Assembly (NCBI GenBank): GCA_930367205.1
Contig: OV884014.1
Location: 73,573,104-73,637,103, forward strand
Length of the DNA: 64,000 nucleotides
Reading direction: 5' to 3'
Source of the DNA: Acanthosoma haemorrhoidale
Taxonomy: Eukaryota > Arthropoda > Insecta > Hemiptera > Acanthosomatidae
Positions 1 through 11,586 of this stretch are shown piece by piece. The translations under genes and the position numbers were made by a program. The notes under the pieces were generated by a model that had not been told where the DNA came from, searched no databases, and saw only the letters and a list, made by a program, of their open reading frames with translations. The first letter of the stretch is position 1, and each line of letters starts with the position of its first letter.

Positions 1-540
1 AAAAAGGTATCACGTAGGTAGACTGATTGAAATATTGCACTTAAATGAATACATAATTGTGACATTTATGTCTTGTTTTATGTTAAAATGTGGTTTTAAT
101 TTTTTTTTTTTTTAAATGCTTTTTTTTCAAATTGTTTTTTAATATGAGCTCAGATTAGTTTTTAATTTTTTGAATAGTCTACTTGTAATATATGAATGAT
201 ATTTGAAAAAAGTAATTATTATTAACATAGCCCTAAATGTTAAATTACAAATTGTGATATTTAGCATGCTCCAAATTGTAAATTCAATGTGATATCTTAA
301 AAATATTGCGAATTTCTTGATGTTGCAGCTCCCTGTTACACGAGGGAAACAACTCAATCTGGCCACCATTTTGCCTTCTAGTATAAATTACAAATAATGT
401 ATGCTTAATTATTCATAGAGGACTGATAGGTTTTAATGTTAACATATATATGTAATTAAGATTTGTATAAAAGCCTCTTTTTAAGCTTTGAAAACAAGCT
501 CAGAAGAAACTTAGAAAAACATTAGGTACCTATACAACGG

Positions 541-2210
541 AGTCTCATTCATTAGGGCCGGTCTCAGGTCACTTTGCTTTATCAGCAGCTTGAGACGTAC
601 TGATATGGCCGGGCTGTAAAGGCGGTGACCTGGCTGTAAAAGGTTTTTCTGACAACACTCTTCAACTTCTTGCTGAGATGCATGGTGAAAAACGGATGTC
701 TACCGAGAGTAATCCCAAGATAACAAATTTTGTTGCTCACGGTGCACTCTTTCCCGTCTTAGACGAAGGATTTTGGTAGTTTGCTAGGTCAAGTTTTGTA
801 GCTAAAAACAATCCCTTGTGTCTTAGCCAGGTTTACCTTGATGTTGATGGTGTTGAGCTTCTCAGCAATGAGGTGGCTGGCGCCCTCTGCAAATTTGAGT
901 GCTCTGGTGGGATTCATGTTGGTGCTGCATACACAGCGTATGCCAACACCTCGCAGATGGGGTACTAGGCTCCTACGATGTGGGCGGTGTAAATGTTGAA
1001 GAGCAGAGGGCCTAGCATTGACCCTTGGGGGAAGCCAGCAGTGTATTTTCTTCGGGTAGTAGACATGGAGCCTATCCGAACCGAGAAAATTCTGCCTGTG
1101 AGATACGATGTCATTAGGTTCTGCAGCTGTTCCAAGAAATCAAATTCCTTCAGATGTTGAAGTTGGGTGTAGTGGTCCACTGAGTCGAAGGCTTTCGAGC
1201 AATCCAGCGAGATCATTGCGGTAGCTCTGTTACTCCGGATGTTCGACGCCACGTGGTGTTGCAGTCTCACCAAGTTGTTGTTCGCGCTTAAGCCTGAACT
1301 GAAACCACTCTGCTCTTGTTGGATGATTTCATGTGCCTCGTAGTTTTTGGAGAGATGTAGGTGGATGATTCTTTCGATAGCTGAGTTAGCAGACTGATAG
1401 GTGGTAGATGGCTCATAGCCGCTTTTCACTGGTTTCATGAAAGGGACGACCATAGCGTTGTCTCTGAGGGACATATTGAACTCTGAAGCAGGAATTTATT
1501 ACGTTAGTAATGTAGGATATTCTTCTCCTGGGTAGCTGCTTTAGCAAGATGTTCTGAATCCCCTTGTTCCCGTTGGTACGCCGAATGAATGCAGCCACTT
1601 GCCTGTGAGACGTATAGATTTCAGTCCTGGTTGGAATGGAGAGGGATTGGGGGTCGAGGGCTCCAATTGGTTCGGACTGACTTAAAGCGCAATAGTGATC
1701 TGCCAACATGTCTGCCTGTTCGGCGGGAGTGATGAACTGCCCGTTTACAGCCAGCCTTACATTACTCTTTTTGGATCAGCAGGTCTTCACCAGTCTCTGT
1801 ATGCGTTTGTGAGCACTGTGTGGGCTTGTTAAGCGGTCTTCCCAAACCGAGTTTTTCCACTGGGCCATCAGGGACTTTACTTGTGTTGTGAGGCCATTCA
1901 ACACTGGTTTTAAGACCCTCATGATCACGGCTTTATGTCATGCTATATAACCCTGCTATGTCATGCTATATAGCTCGTTTGAGGCTCAGCCTCAGGTAGG
2001 GCGGAAAAAAAAAAAAAGTTTTAAGTCCCTGTTTTTGTTTCTAAACCACCTGTTCTTTATATTGTTGCTCTGCCTAATCAGTTGTAGGATGTGTTCCGGT
2101 GGTTTCCTCAGAGAAGGAGGTGCCGGAGCAAATTTCGGAATCGAGGCGTCAGCGGCTTGGTAGATGACATCTTGAAGATGATTGACAGCGTAGTCGATAT
2201 CCCAGGTGTC
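541..2210 (-). pseudogene. Jockey-type reverse transcriptase remnant (block A1)
   Basis: The minus strand encodes pieces of a non-LTR reverse transcriptase. Recognisable motifs are SLDCSKAFDSVDH and FPQGSMLGPLLFNIYTAHIVGA, the latter equivalent to the GVPQGS motif of active relatives in this window. The normal YADD catalytic box is lost: the reading passes through AYA, the two aspartates are deleted and the frame shifts. Further frameshifts lie near 1470 and 1760. The linker between endonuclease and RT continues at 2031-2210, beyond a small insertion. Both ends are truncated. It is most like the element at 48747-53309 and cannot be active. Confidence 0.85.
1907..2030 (+). mobile_element. Small 5'-truncated retroposon with 13-bp target duplication (A1)
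   Basis: About 98 bp (1920-2017) ending in a run of A interrupt the Jockey remnant. The flanks are GTTTTAAGACCCT and GTTTTAAGTCCCT, a 13-bp target-site duplication with one mismatch, and the host reading resumes directly after it. The tail before the poly-A contains the small palindrome GAGGCTCAGCCTC. The same insertion at the same site lies in block A2, so it predates the duplication. The parent family is not identified. Confidence 0.8.
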
Positions 2211-2374
2211 TCATTCTTTCTGTCACACTCAACCAACACGTTAACAGAGTATGTCAGTCCTGCAATTATTAGTTATGTTCCTTTTGTAACCTGAATTCGA
2301 CAGACAGATTGTTGTAAACATTCATTTTATATTAAAACATGATGAGGTTGAAAACTGAAATGATCCTAACTAAA

Positions 2375-3200
2375 TTCTGTGTCGGGAGGATTATGTCTCC
2401 AAAGGGGGGAGGACATCCGCCGCGGGCTAGGGTCAACACAACTTTAGCTTTTTTCCAGCGAGCGCCCAGAAAGAGATAGAGTGGGTGGACCTATGGTCTT
2501 TCACCCTGGCTGCCGACCTAGTTGGCGGGCAGCTTTAATTCGCTTTGATCTGACTCCATAAGATCTTTTAGAAGGTGTGTGTGCTCCAACAGTGCACTGT
2601 GTTCAGGATAAGAGGTAGAGGGTAGGTTTATAGGTAGTTTATGTGGTCTTGGAATGACCATGAATTCACACTTGGTATCTAAGGGTAGGCGAAAACTGTC
2701 TGGATCCCAAAGGCGGACTGGAGAGGGGCAGACTGGATCCCCGTGGAAGACACTACTAGGTAAAGTTTGTAGGGGCCACAGCGACCGTCGTCCACGAGGA
2801 AGAGGTGTCTTCCAAGGAGGTGCTAGTTTTAGCGAGACATAGACAGAGAATCCCACAAGGAAGGTGTGGGGTTTGACAATGCTGGACTAAAACATAGCAA
2901 GGTTAGGAAAGAGAGATGCAGATGTAGTTGAATAAGAAAGCCATGGTTCGAGTAGAGCAGCAAGCACCAGTGCAGAGAGAGAGAGGGAGAGCTCAGTGTT
3001 CCAGGTGCCGGGTTCTGAGAGTCTGTCGAATGCCTCAAATCTGGCTGCTTAATTAGGCAGGCCAGCGGTGGGGGGTTGCCCCCTGACACGCCACAGAGTG
3101 CCTGCAGCTGTTTCGCACACTACCTTTCCCCTCTCTTAACTGACGCTTCAAGGTTTTTAGTATCAAAATATAGAAACATAGGTAGATATTTTCTGGACCA
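2375..3200 (-). mobile_element. LTR-like dispersed repeat, copy 1 (probable solo LTR)
   Basis: This repeat has four copies in the window: here, 32845-33650, 41757-42795 (opposite strand) and a fragment at 47050-47198. The copy at 41757 lies directly after an env-like reading frame of an errantivirus-like element and has a TATA box, so I infer that the family is that element's LTR and that this is a solo copy. It includes a GA/CT microsatellite near 2974. The short open frames crossing it differ between copies and are not genes. Exact ends are not resolved. Confidence 0.6.
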
Positions 3201-5034
3201 AGAAGAGGGGAACTTCTAATTATTCGTGATAAAGAGGTTGACACAACATCCTGCAAGCATTCAACAGGATTGGTGAGTTGACTACTGTAACAAATTTCTT
3301 TGGAATTCCCAAAATTGTGCTCTATGTCATATTTTAAACTACTTCCTAAACTCTGTTGAACTATTAGATATTTTTCTAGGTGCTATAATTTCATAAAAAT
3401 TCCAGAAACGTTAAAAGCGAAATAAAAATTCAAGCGGTTTTCTTTAATTTTTTGTGTCAAAGACTATTAGCGTTTCTGTGCTCTATTAATTACTACTCTT
3501 TACTACCAGCTACGATGACAAGAGTTTGATTCTTGGCTCCCACAACGAATTTTACTATACACAGGGTACTTTATTATAGAAGTACCAAGTCCATTCAAGA
3601 AAATTGGCAGAAGTTATTGATTCTTTGACACCTTATCACAAACTGCAATTACTTAGGAAGGCCTCTTGCCCTTTTAAGGTATGTTAGTTCTATCATAAAT
3701 AGATTTTATTTTATTATACCCAGTTTTGCCATGATTTTAACTGGAGTAAAATCTCGATATTCCAAAAGTCAAAATATTTTTTAGGATACTAAACACAGCT
3801 AAATGTATGCAAATAACTTTTCTTGCTTAGTGAATGATACTTTTATTATTTTATGAGTCAAAAAATATATTCCCACACTTCTCTATTTTATATACATTAG
3901 ATATTAATAAAAGATACTAAATAGCACAGCATAATAAAAAAATTATAATATACATATGAGCATTAAAAAAAAAAATAAGAGCATACATATATATTATAAT
4001 AAGAGCACTCAATATTGTTCAATGTCAAATTAAGAACTAGTTGCTTAGTTAATCAATGGTTATAAATTGTTTTCCAAGTGGTACAATCCATTTTTTTAGT
4101 TGGAGATCATTTAGACATATCACATTACATAAATGATTTTATATTATTTACAATAATCTGCTGTTAGCTAGAACCTGACAGTGCTTTGGACCACATAACC
4201 TAACAACAGTAGACTTTACTATAAATAAACTGAAACATCATAATGCTAATAAAAATAATTTATTTAGCTAATAATGAACATTTAAGGATAAATATAATAG
4301 TACATACATAATAAGACTTATTTGGCTAATAGCATTCGGTTTAACTGAACTTATTTCATTTCTTATCTGACAAATAATGAGTGAGCCTATTGCAAAGTGG
4401 CCAAAATCAGCCAACTCCTTGCTGTTATGTTAATGTTTATTAAGACTACTCATGCATGTAATTGAAATGAGGATAATTGCTAATGATTTGAATTCTATAA
4501 TTAATTTTAATGTAAGGGTTCTTAACCATTCAATTATGTTTCACAAGTAAAACTCAAGAAAAAAAAATTAAAAGGTACAAAAGACGCCGTTTTAAAAAGT
4601 CTTGGTCATACAAATGTTTTTTTTTAATAATTTAATAACATGATTTTACCAAAGAATGCTTGGGTATAAACTTGGTATATAATACTGAAAGTATTAAAAT
4701 ATAAATTTCATGAAATATATTTATTTCTATTAATATTAATTTCGAGTCTCATTTTTATTTTAAATAAAAATGGAACTAAATTTGAGTTAGTTCATTAAAT
4801 GATTACTTATACAGGTATTTTGTCACTTATAGTTTATATAATTGGTAAAATTATTTTGTTAAGACATCAGCAAAAGGGGATTCACCCCATTACTTTTTAA
4901 TATATAAATACAGACAGATATTAATAACCTAATGACTACAACCTCATGGTTTTAGTATCAGTACATCATAGTTCACAATAAATAAATAAGTAGACTAGTT
5001 TAAGACCCTAATTGCTATATTTATTCTTTACGTA
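3201..5034. other. AT-rich stretch without a recognised gene
   Basis: Homology to block A2 continues to 4102. Beyond that the DNA is single-copy in this window and very AT-rich, with no coding region, RNA gene or tandem array that I can support. Confidence 0.6.
3986..4102. mobile_element. Remnant of a short terminal-inverted-repeat element (A1)
   Basis: One 21-nt terminal repeat (3986-4006, ending ATAATAAGAGC) is followed by about 96 bp. The matching element in block A2 (34448-34589) has the same interior in reverse orientation and both terminal repeats. This copy has lost its right repeat. There is no coding capacity; it is MITE-like. Confidence 0.55.
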
Positions 5035-5214
5035 TTATGTTCGATGGTATCCTTTATAAGCCAGCTTCTGTGATGCTGGAAAGTCTCGATAAGACATTCT
5101 ATCATAAGCTGATCCGTCTTCAGTGTAACGATGTTCATTTGTACTGTGTGGAGCATTGTAGAAACTGCTGTGTCCGTAGTTACCGTAACTATGACTAAAG
5201 TCAGGCTTGCAGAC
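5035..5214 (-). CDS. Terminal exon of an Osiris-like gene
   Basis: On the minus strand a splice acceptor (TTTGATTTTTCAG) precedes a 60-codon open exon ending in a TAA stop at 5035; an AATAAA signal follows within about 15 nt. The peptide is rich in Tyr, Ser and His and ends SQKLAYKGYHRT. This resembles the AQxLAY motif near the C terminus of Osiris (DUF1676) proteins, an insect family of secreted or membrane proteins linked to cuticle and endosomal functions. The exon begins in phase 0. It probably belongs with the exon at 8841-9179 on the same strand, but their phases do not join, so at least one exon between them is unseen. Confidence 0.6.
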   Translation of the reverse strand, partial: VCKPDFSHSYGNYGHSSFYNAPHSTNEHRYTEDGSAYDRMSYRDFPASQKLAYKGYHRT

Positions 5215-8200
5215 CTGAAAAATCAAACTGATATTTTAATATGAAATGTTGGTGCCATGTGTTTCAATAAGTCACCAAATATGTTTAGCTTTTTCACTAA
5301 TTCAAATTAATTTATTTTATTTTTTTGTTTATCCTTTTTTCACTGTCATTACACTGGCATCTGGTGCCTTACTGCCCAACATATGAAAAGAGCTGGCTAA
5401 AGACACTTTAACGAGAGGAATATAAACATCCTTATGGTTTAAGGTTGAATGGTAAAAAATCATAAATGCTAGTATGCAACAGGGATATGTGCTTAACCAC
5501 TGAAATAAATTTGAATAATAGAAGGCAAAAGAAATTTTTACAACTGCAGAAGCAAAGGAAGTGGCATTATGAGCGACTAGAAGATATAGAAGAGCTCAGA
5601 AACATAAGCGATATTAGAATCTACTGAAACAAAATCAATTAGAACTGGAGCATATTTCAATCTTCAAGTTAATGACTTCTAGAGATTACCCTTTAATCAT
5701 TGATATGAAGAAAATCTGACTTACACAGGCGTGATACTTTGATGGTTGGCTGAACGAAGGAACAACTAAATAGAAAATTTTGATATAACTGATGATGAGG
5801 ATGTTGACATGCCGGAATGTGCGGATTACCTTGAGACTGTAAACATTAACTTTGTCCCAATAACATTTTTTTACTGTCCAATTATATTCTCAATAAACTA
5901 TTATTCATTGTAAGCTTTATATAAGATCCTTTTACTCCTTATAAAAAAACAAGGATAGAGTATCATGATACTCTATCTCTGTTAAAATTATAAATATGTA
6001 TATATTTAAAATAAATAAATTGATCTGATATATGGTAGGGAAGATATATTATCTGATATTAGGTAATAACTCATATTATGAATTATGACTTATATCTGGA
6101 GATAGGCTTAGATCATCCTGGTTATTCTTGACCAAACTATGGAAAAATTACCATTCCTCAAACCAATACATTATTTTATTTATTTGTTATCCCTTTTCAG
6201 AATTAACTTTGGAGTTGTTGAATGGAAGCTTTCTTAGTTGGGCACCCCTTAGATTAGTGAGTGAAGCTACTATATGACAGGTGGCCTCTAGTAGAATAAT
6301 GCACCATGTATTTCCACGTAGAATAAGTCAGCCAGAGCTGATGAGCACAAGGAAGTGGCCAGTATACTAGAGTAGCATAATGTTAGATAGGCAAAATGAA
6401 TAACTGAAATGCAGTGTTGTCTTCGGCTGATGGACACCTTGAGGTTTGCTGTTTTCACAAATATACTGCCAAATGAAAGAAGTGTAACATGTTAATGCTA
6501 AATGTTTGCAATAAGCCTTATTTTTGTTTTAAAAACCTCCATTTAATATTGTTTTTTAATAATGTAGTACTGAATGTGCTAATACTCAATAATCTGGCGG
6601 GCCTCCTCCAAGAGTGTCTGCTAATTTCTTAAAACCATCCCACAATAGTTTCCTGAAGGAGAATTCTCACATCAGTAGCCAACAACTGAATGTTTAAACC
6701 ATCCCATATTCATTCAAAGTGGGTTTCTTATTATATGACTAGTGCCAGTTGTGGAAGGTACATTTAAATAATAACGTTTATTAAATATTAATTTTTTGAT
6801 TTTTTTTTTGGAATTAGTTAGTTAATTGTAATTGATATATGTAATGTCTAGCACAGCCTTGATTAATCAGGGTGTCACATTCACATTCAGATCTTATCGC
6901 TATTGATTTCTTTACATTTTCCACAATTCTTTCTTTACAAATAGGACAATGTATTTGGGTGATAATTTTCTTTTAGACAATCAAGGGCCCTTTTCATACT
7001 AAAATTTCCATTCCTTATTAATGGCTTGGGAAAAATGCCCATATTAGGGCATTTCCAGTAGAGCTGCACAGGTCAAGTCAAAGCTTTGCCACAAGTGGAC
7101 TGTGTTGTTATTAACTGTTAGCCTTCATGGACTGTCTTTTAATAGACCAGTCATTGGGTGACATGCTAACAGTTTCAGACTGCCACAATCCCATTTTTGA
7201 GATAAATTTGTACATTTTGGTTATATGCCGATCCAGCCATAGCTGTTTTACTGAATAGAAAATTCTGTTCCAATCTTAATTTTCATATAGCCTGTTCCTA
7301 TTTGCTCTTCAACTAATATTTTTCATGCCCTATTCTGGGACAGGATTCTTTTTTATTAAAGCACATTTACTTTCTCGTGTTGAAATACACATGTGCTTTC
7401 ATGGTTTAACTTACAGCTTTTGTCTCTTTATTATACCCCATGTAATTTGATAGTTGATATTAATTTTTATTAACAATAAACATCCAAAGAACAAACGGAA
7501 GGACCAGACTCAAAACAGGGACCCCCAAAACATGTAGTCAGGGGGAGGGGGTCTACTAATTGAGTAAGGCCTCAAGGGTGGACGGTGTTCGAGTAGTGTA
7601 GGATATTTTTTCATTCGCTGTTAATTGTTAATAATTATTACTAATAGTTTTATTAATTTTCGTTGCATAAAATTGTTAATATCACTTTAAATGCCGCTTA
7701 ATACCCGGGAATTATAGATATGCGAGAGCACGTCACAAAAGACTAAAAAAGAAGTCAAAACGAATTAAATTTTGTTGTTTACTGGGACGATTGTCCAACA
7801 AATTAACATCAATGGAAGCAAAACGAAAACAAAATCGTTTGCTATAAAAAGGAGAAATGTCCCTTACAAGAACACTTTCTAACACAAATGTGTCAATTTC
7901 TCCTGAGCCGTAGGACAGTGGGATCTAGATTTGTTAGCGGGACAGTCAGCAGCTGACTCGAGTACTAATGAGGGAAAACTAAAGCCTAAAAATTCGAAAC
8001 GCACCAGCGCCATTGGCTGTTCTTGTCGATGTACTCGTCTGGTGATCAGGCACCGTCTTCATAACAGCCTGGCTATCATTGTGTGACGTAATACTATCAT
8101 TATAAAACCACCGAGTAGAATGCTATTTACTGTATTGATTATACCCATTGGCTTTGAGAATACTATGCCCATTGAGACTGTGTCCCCACTGTGGTTAAAT

Positions 8201-8840
8201 ACTTAAGCGTTGATTATACTAATTATACTTCGAGTAATCTCAATTGTTTTTAATATCTTGCAATTAATATTTAAAGCAGGATAAATATACAGATGAAAAT
8301 TTTACTTGGAATGTGGACAGATAGCCTCGCTACGCTTCGTTCCCCTCCCGAAGACTCATAACAACCTCGATTTTCTGGTAGTAATTAAAATTTAATGCAA
8401 TTAGTAGTCTTGGGATAGTCGAAATCAGCAGAATTTATTAGAAGTAGACAGGACTATTGTTTAAATTTAAACATCATTCCTGGAAGAGAGATGTTTCGTA
8501 GTGCCAAATTAAATTAAATCTTCAATAAAAATATCCTGAACGCAGTAGTACCACAGAGCAATCCACTCCGCCCCACTTGTATTAGTCACCGCCAGAACCT
8601 ATATCCAAATACATTTACAATTAACTTCCACGGTAGTATCCCATCACAACAAATAAATTTGTATTTTCTTGAAACATGGTCCTATTAGCGGGAACATACA
8701 GATAGGATTCAAACAGTGAAGTTGCGTCTATTAAAGAAAATACATAAATCAAAGGAGTGTCGCTTGTACATCACATCTGGGGACTCACTTTAAAAACTTG
8801 CCAACGACTATATATATACACGATTAAAACAAAATCTTAC
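5215..8840 (-). other. Putative intron region of the Osiris-like gene; middle exon not found
   Basis: These 3.6 kb separate the two Osiris-like exons. Osiris proteins have a long hydrophobic, Lys-flanked segment before the C-terminal motif, and neither visible exon encodes it. I could not find a matching exon here. The region is AT-rich with several short, stop-ridden stretches that look like decayed mobile DNA (for example 5520-5840 and 6580-7300), but none can be named. Confidence 0.4.
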
Positions 8841-9179
8841 TGTGTGGCTTAGCGTTTTTCAACTCGAGCGTATCCAGCTCCGTGTATATCTCGTCAACGA
8901 ACCGCGGCTGGAATTTGCCACCGTCTGTCATCTCCGGAGTAAGCTCAATCTCCAGCCCCGCTGTCCTGACGAAGCGATCACCTGCCCTGGCCAGGCCGGC
9001 TAAAAAGCCCGCTGGACTCCGCTGTTCGTCTGAGTCGGAGTCTTTCCGGATGATCTTGGCCTCCTCTGAGAGTCGGTACTCCTTGCCGAGCAGTGCTGAG
9101 AAGGAGGCGAGGACGCCACCCTCCAGGCAGGAGCCCCAGCGTCCGGCGGCGCAACTGTCCTCTGTCTCCCATTTCCCAC
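8841..9179 (-). CDS. Internal exon of an Osiris-like (DUF1676) gene
   Basis: This is a GC-rich exon in AT-rich surroundings, open for 113 codons on the minus strand. The acceptor is TTGTTTTATAG and the donor GTAAGA directly follows codons ending KPH. The peptide has two nearby cysteines (DSCAAGRWGSC), then a stretch with FLAGLARAGDRFVRTAGLEIELTPE. This fits the N-terminal two-cysteine part and the following DUF1676 segment of Osiris proteins. It enters in phase 1 and leaves in phase 2, so the signal-peptide exon lies upstream (above 9179, not located) and another exon downstream. The family assignment rests on layout and motifs seen by eye. Confidence 0.6.
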
Positions 9180-11586
9180 CTATAAAACAACAGAAAATAC
9201 AATTTTGAGTATTGTTAAATAAAAAACAACCACGAATCAAAAAATTGGTAAACACTAATTAGTAGATGTTTTTTAGATAGATAATAAATCATTATTTTAG
9301 AGAGATAATTAAAATATGTCGTAATAGGGTGAAATATAATTACGATAAAAAGCCTCATTTGTATTTACTAAAACACACCTTCTCTCCCTTACATATAATA
9401 TATTCAAGATTTGTCTATTTCTTGCTAAAAAAAGTTTGCTAAATAGCACCTAATATTTTTTAATTTAAGTACTTTCCCGGGCATTAATGACTGTTGTTGT
9501 TGAAATGCCCTAAAGTGAAAAAAGAGCTTTCAGTGGCTATATGGCCATTTTCAAGTGCTCATATTACTGCTACTGTAACCAGTGCCATTTTTTTCTTTTG
9601 TACAATAGACATCTGCTAGCCAATATTGTCTTTGTTTTTATAAGAGACTTTTTGAAAGGGATTTTCCTTGAGGAACGAGAACAATTTTGACCCCTACTCG
9701 GAATGGAAAAAGCGAGGAATGGATAATCCGTTACTACAATGGAATAAACGAGGTCTCAAAATTTCCTACAGTGGAAAGTCGGTCAAGAAGTGATATGTGC
9801 TGGTCACTTGATGACGCACCCTAACATATAATACAGGAATGTACATATAAGAAGCAGAGGTTGAGCTAGACTGAGGTAGAAGGAGCTCGTCAAGTAGAGA
9901 AGCTACACTCAACGTGTAGTAAACCGGGCCTATGGAAGAGATTGATGAAGAGGTCTCCAATGATCCCATCACTAAATCGTCAAGATCCGAATCCAACAGA
10001 GTAGGTGAGAGTAAGAACTGTTAAGAGATTTTTTTTTCCATTGTCATTATTTGGCAGCTTTGTATCAATTTTTTGAGAATAAAGATTTTATGACCCGTAG
10101 GTTATAAAACACCCTTTCACCGATCCAATGTGATTCTATTGTCCAAATCCTTGCAAATGTTTTTTACCTATCTATATCCTATAGCTCTTTATTCAATTAT
10201 TAGTTCATTTGCCCTGACGAGGCTGGGTTGGCTTCGATTATAATAATAAGCTATCTAGCCCAGAAACCGAGGTTGGAGAGGAATAAAATCTAAGTGTCCA
10301 TAGGATTTAGGCCGTAACAACGTCACGGAGATAGTCGACTGGTACAATCCTGATATGTGTGTACCTTTTGCGATTTATCATCTGACCCAAATGGTTTAAC
10401 ATTCATATACAAAGTAGTCTGATTAGTATTATTTACGGCAATATACTTTTTTTGTACTTACTTATTCGGTTATGGTGTAAGGTGTCGTTGTCATAACCGC
10501 TCGAAGGATGTAAATTGCAGTAAAAAATAACTATTAGAAGACGCAGACATTATTAACAATAATATTTCTTATAATTTGTTCATTCTAGAGTAAAGTATAA
10601 GTTGGTACCACTCAATAATATTTTTGAGAAATCAAGCTTATTCCATGGGGACTTTTATTTATGGACAATAGCAGGTTGTAGCTGAGCTTCCGCGATGGTA
10701 TGCTTGAAGTATCTGGCGAATAGCTTACGCGACGCCCTAGATACGTGATGACCCTAGATATGTGGTGAAACGTGTAGATATATTTGTGTTCATGCACAGT
10801 TCCACAAAAGAAGGCTTTTATATTCATAAAATGTGTGCCCTGCTGGTCTATATTGAAATATGTTTGTAAATTGATAAATTTGTCAAGTGAATTAGGTGCT
10901 AACTGCCGTGCTTGAAAATTTGGTTTAAACAAATAGCGGTTTTTTCCGTTTATTTAAAAAAAACATGTAAATATACCATCCAAAGTTACTTGGGATAAAT
11001 GATGATTTATTAAAAACAAAATGGGCTCTAGGAAAGTATAAAAGAACAAGTCAATGACAGTTGCTGTTGTTGGAATGCTTGTTTCGGGAAGTATTTACAA
11101 TATTAGAGGCTATAGATTTCATAATAATAATACAAATTTTAATTAGTATATTATAAACCATTACAAATTCTAAAATGCAAAAGTTTATTAATGAAAATTA
11201 TTTAACAGTTGAAAATTCGTATATATTTGATAAACACAAAGGGTAATAAATATGATACACAACGAGTTTATGTTCTTGGATAAACACCTCGATTTCACAA
11301 ACATTCAACCAAACATCTTTATCAATTATATCGCTCTAATATTCTCTAAGAAAAATATAAACAGTAAATATAGATATACAATTTTAAGCAGTCTCAGTTT
11401 TAAAACATAATTACTAGCCATCAAATATTAATTATAAAATTAAATTCATTTACTAAACTAATCAAAGTACTTTATTAAATGCAGTTCTTTTACACTAATC
11501 CAGTTACCCCTTGAAAATCCTTATGGGTTGATCCATATACATCTTCTCAACCTCAACAGACCAATCTACTAAGGTGGTGTGATAAT
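9180..11586. other. No recognised gene; possible upstream part of the Osiris-like gene
   Basis: AT-rich DNA with short open frames on both strands. The first exon (signal peptide) of the Osiris-like gene would be expected on the minus strand here, but I cannot point to it. The 76-codon frame at 9766-9996 has no recognisable features. Confidence 0.5.

Larger units (their letters stand above)
1..4102. repeat. Segmental duplication block A, copy 1
   Basis: This stretch is repeated in the same orientation at 30638-34589, with high identity by eye. The shared content, in order, is AT-rich DNA, a minus-strand Jockey RT remnant, a small retroposon insertion, an LTR-like repeat and AT-rich DNA. The left edge may lie outside the window because homology runs to base 1. 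Copy 1 has about 180 bp (near 400-580) that copy 2 lacks. The right edge coincides with a short terminal-inverted-repeat sequence in both copies. Confidence 0.9.

Noticed and set aside
2518..3256. Open frames of 60-112 codons in the LTR-like repeats of block A as genes
   Set aside because: Frames and lengths change between copies at 2.4 kb, 32.9 kb and 42.2 kb, and the sequence behaves as a non-coding dispersed repeat.
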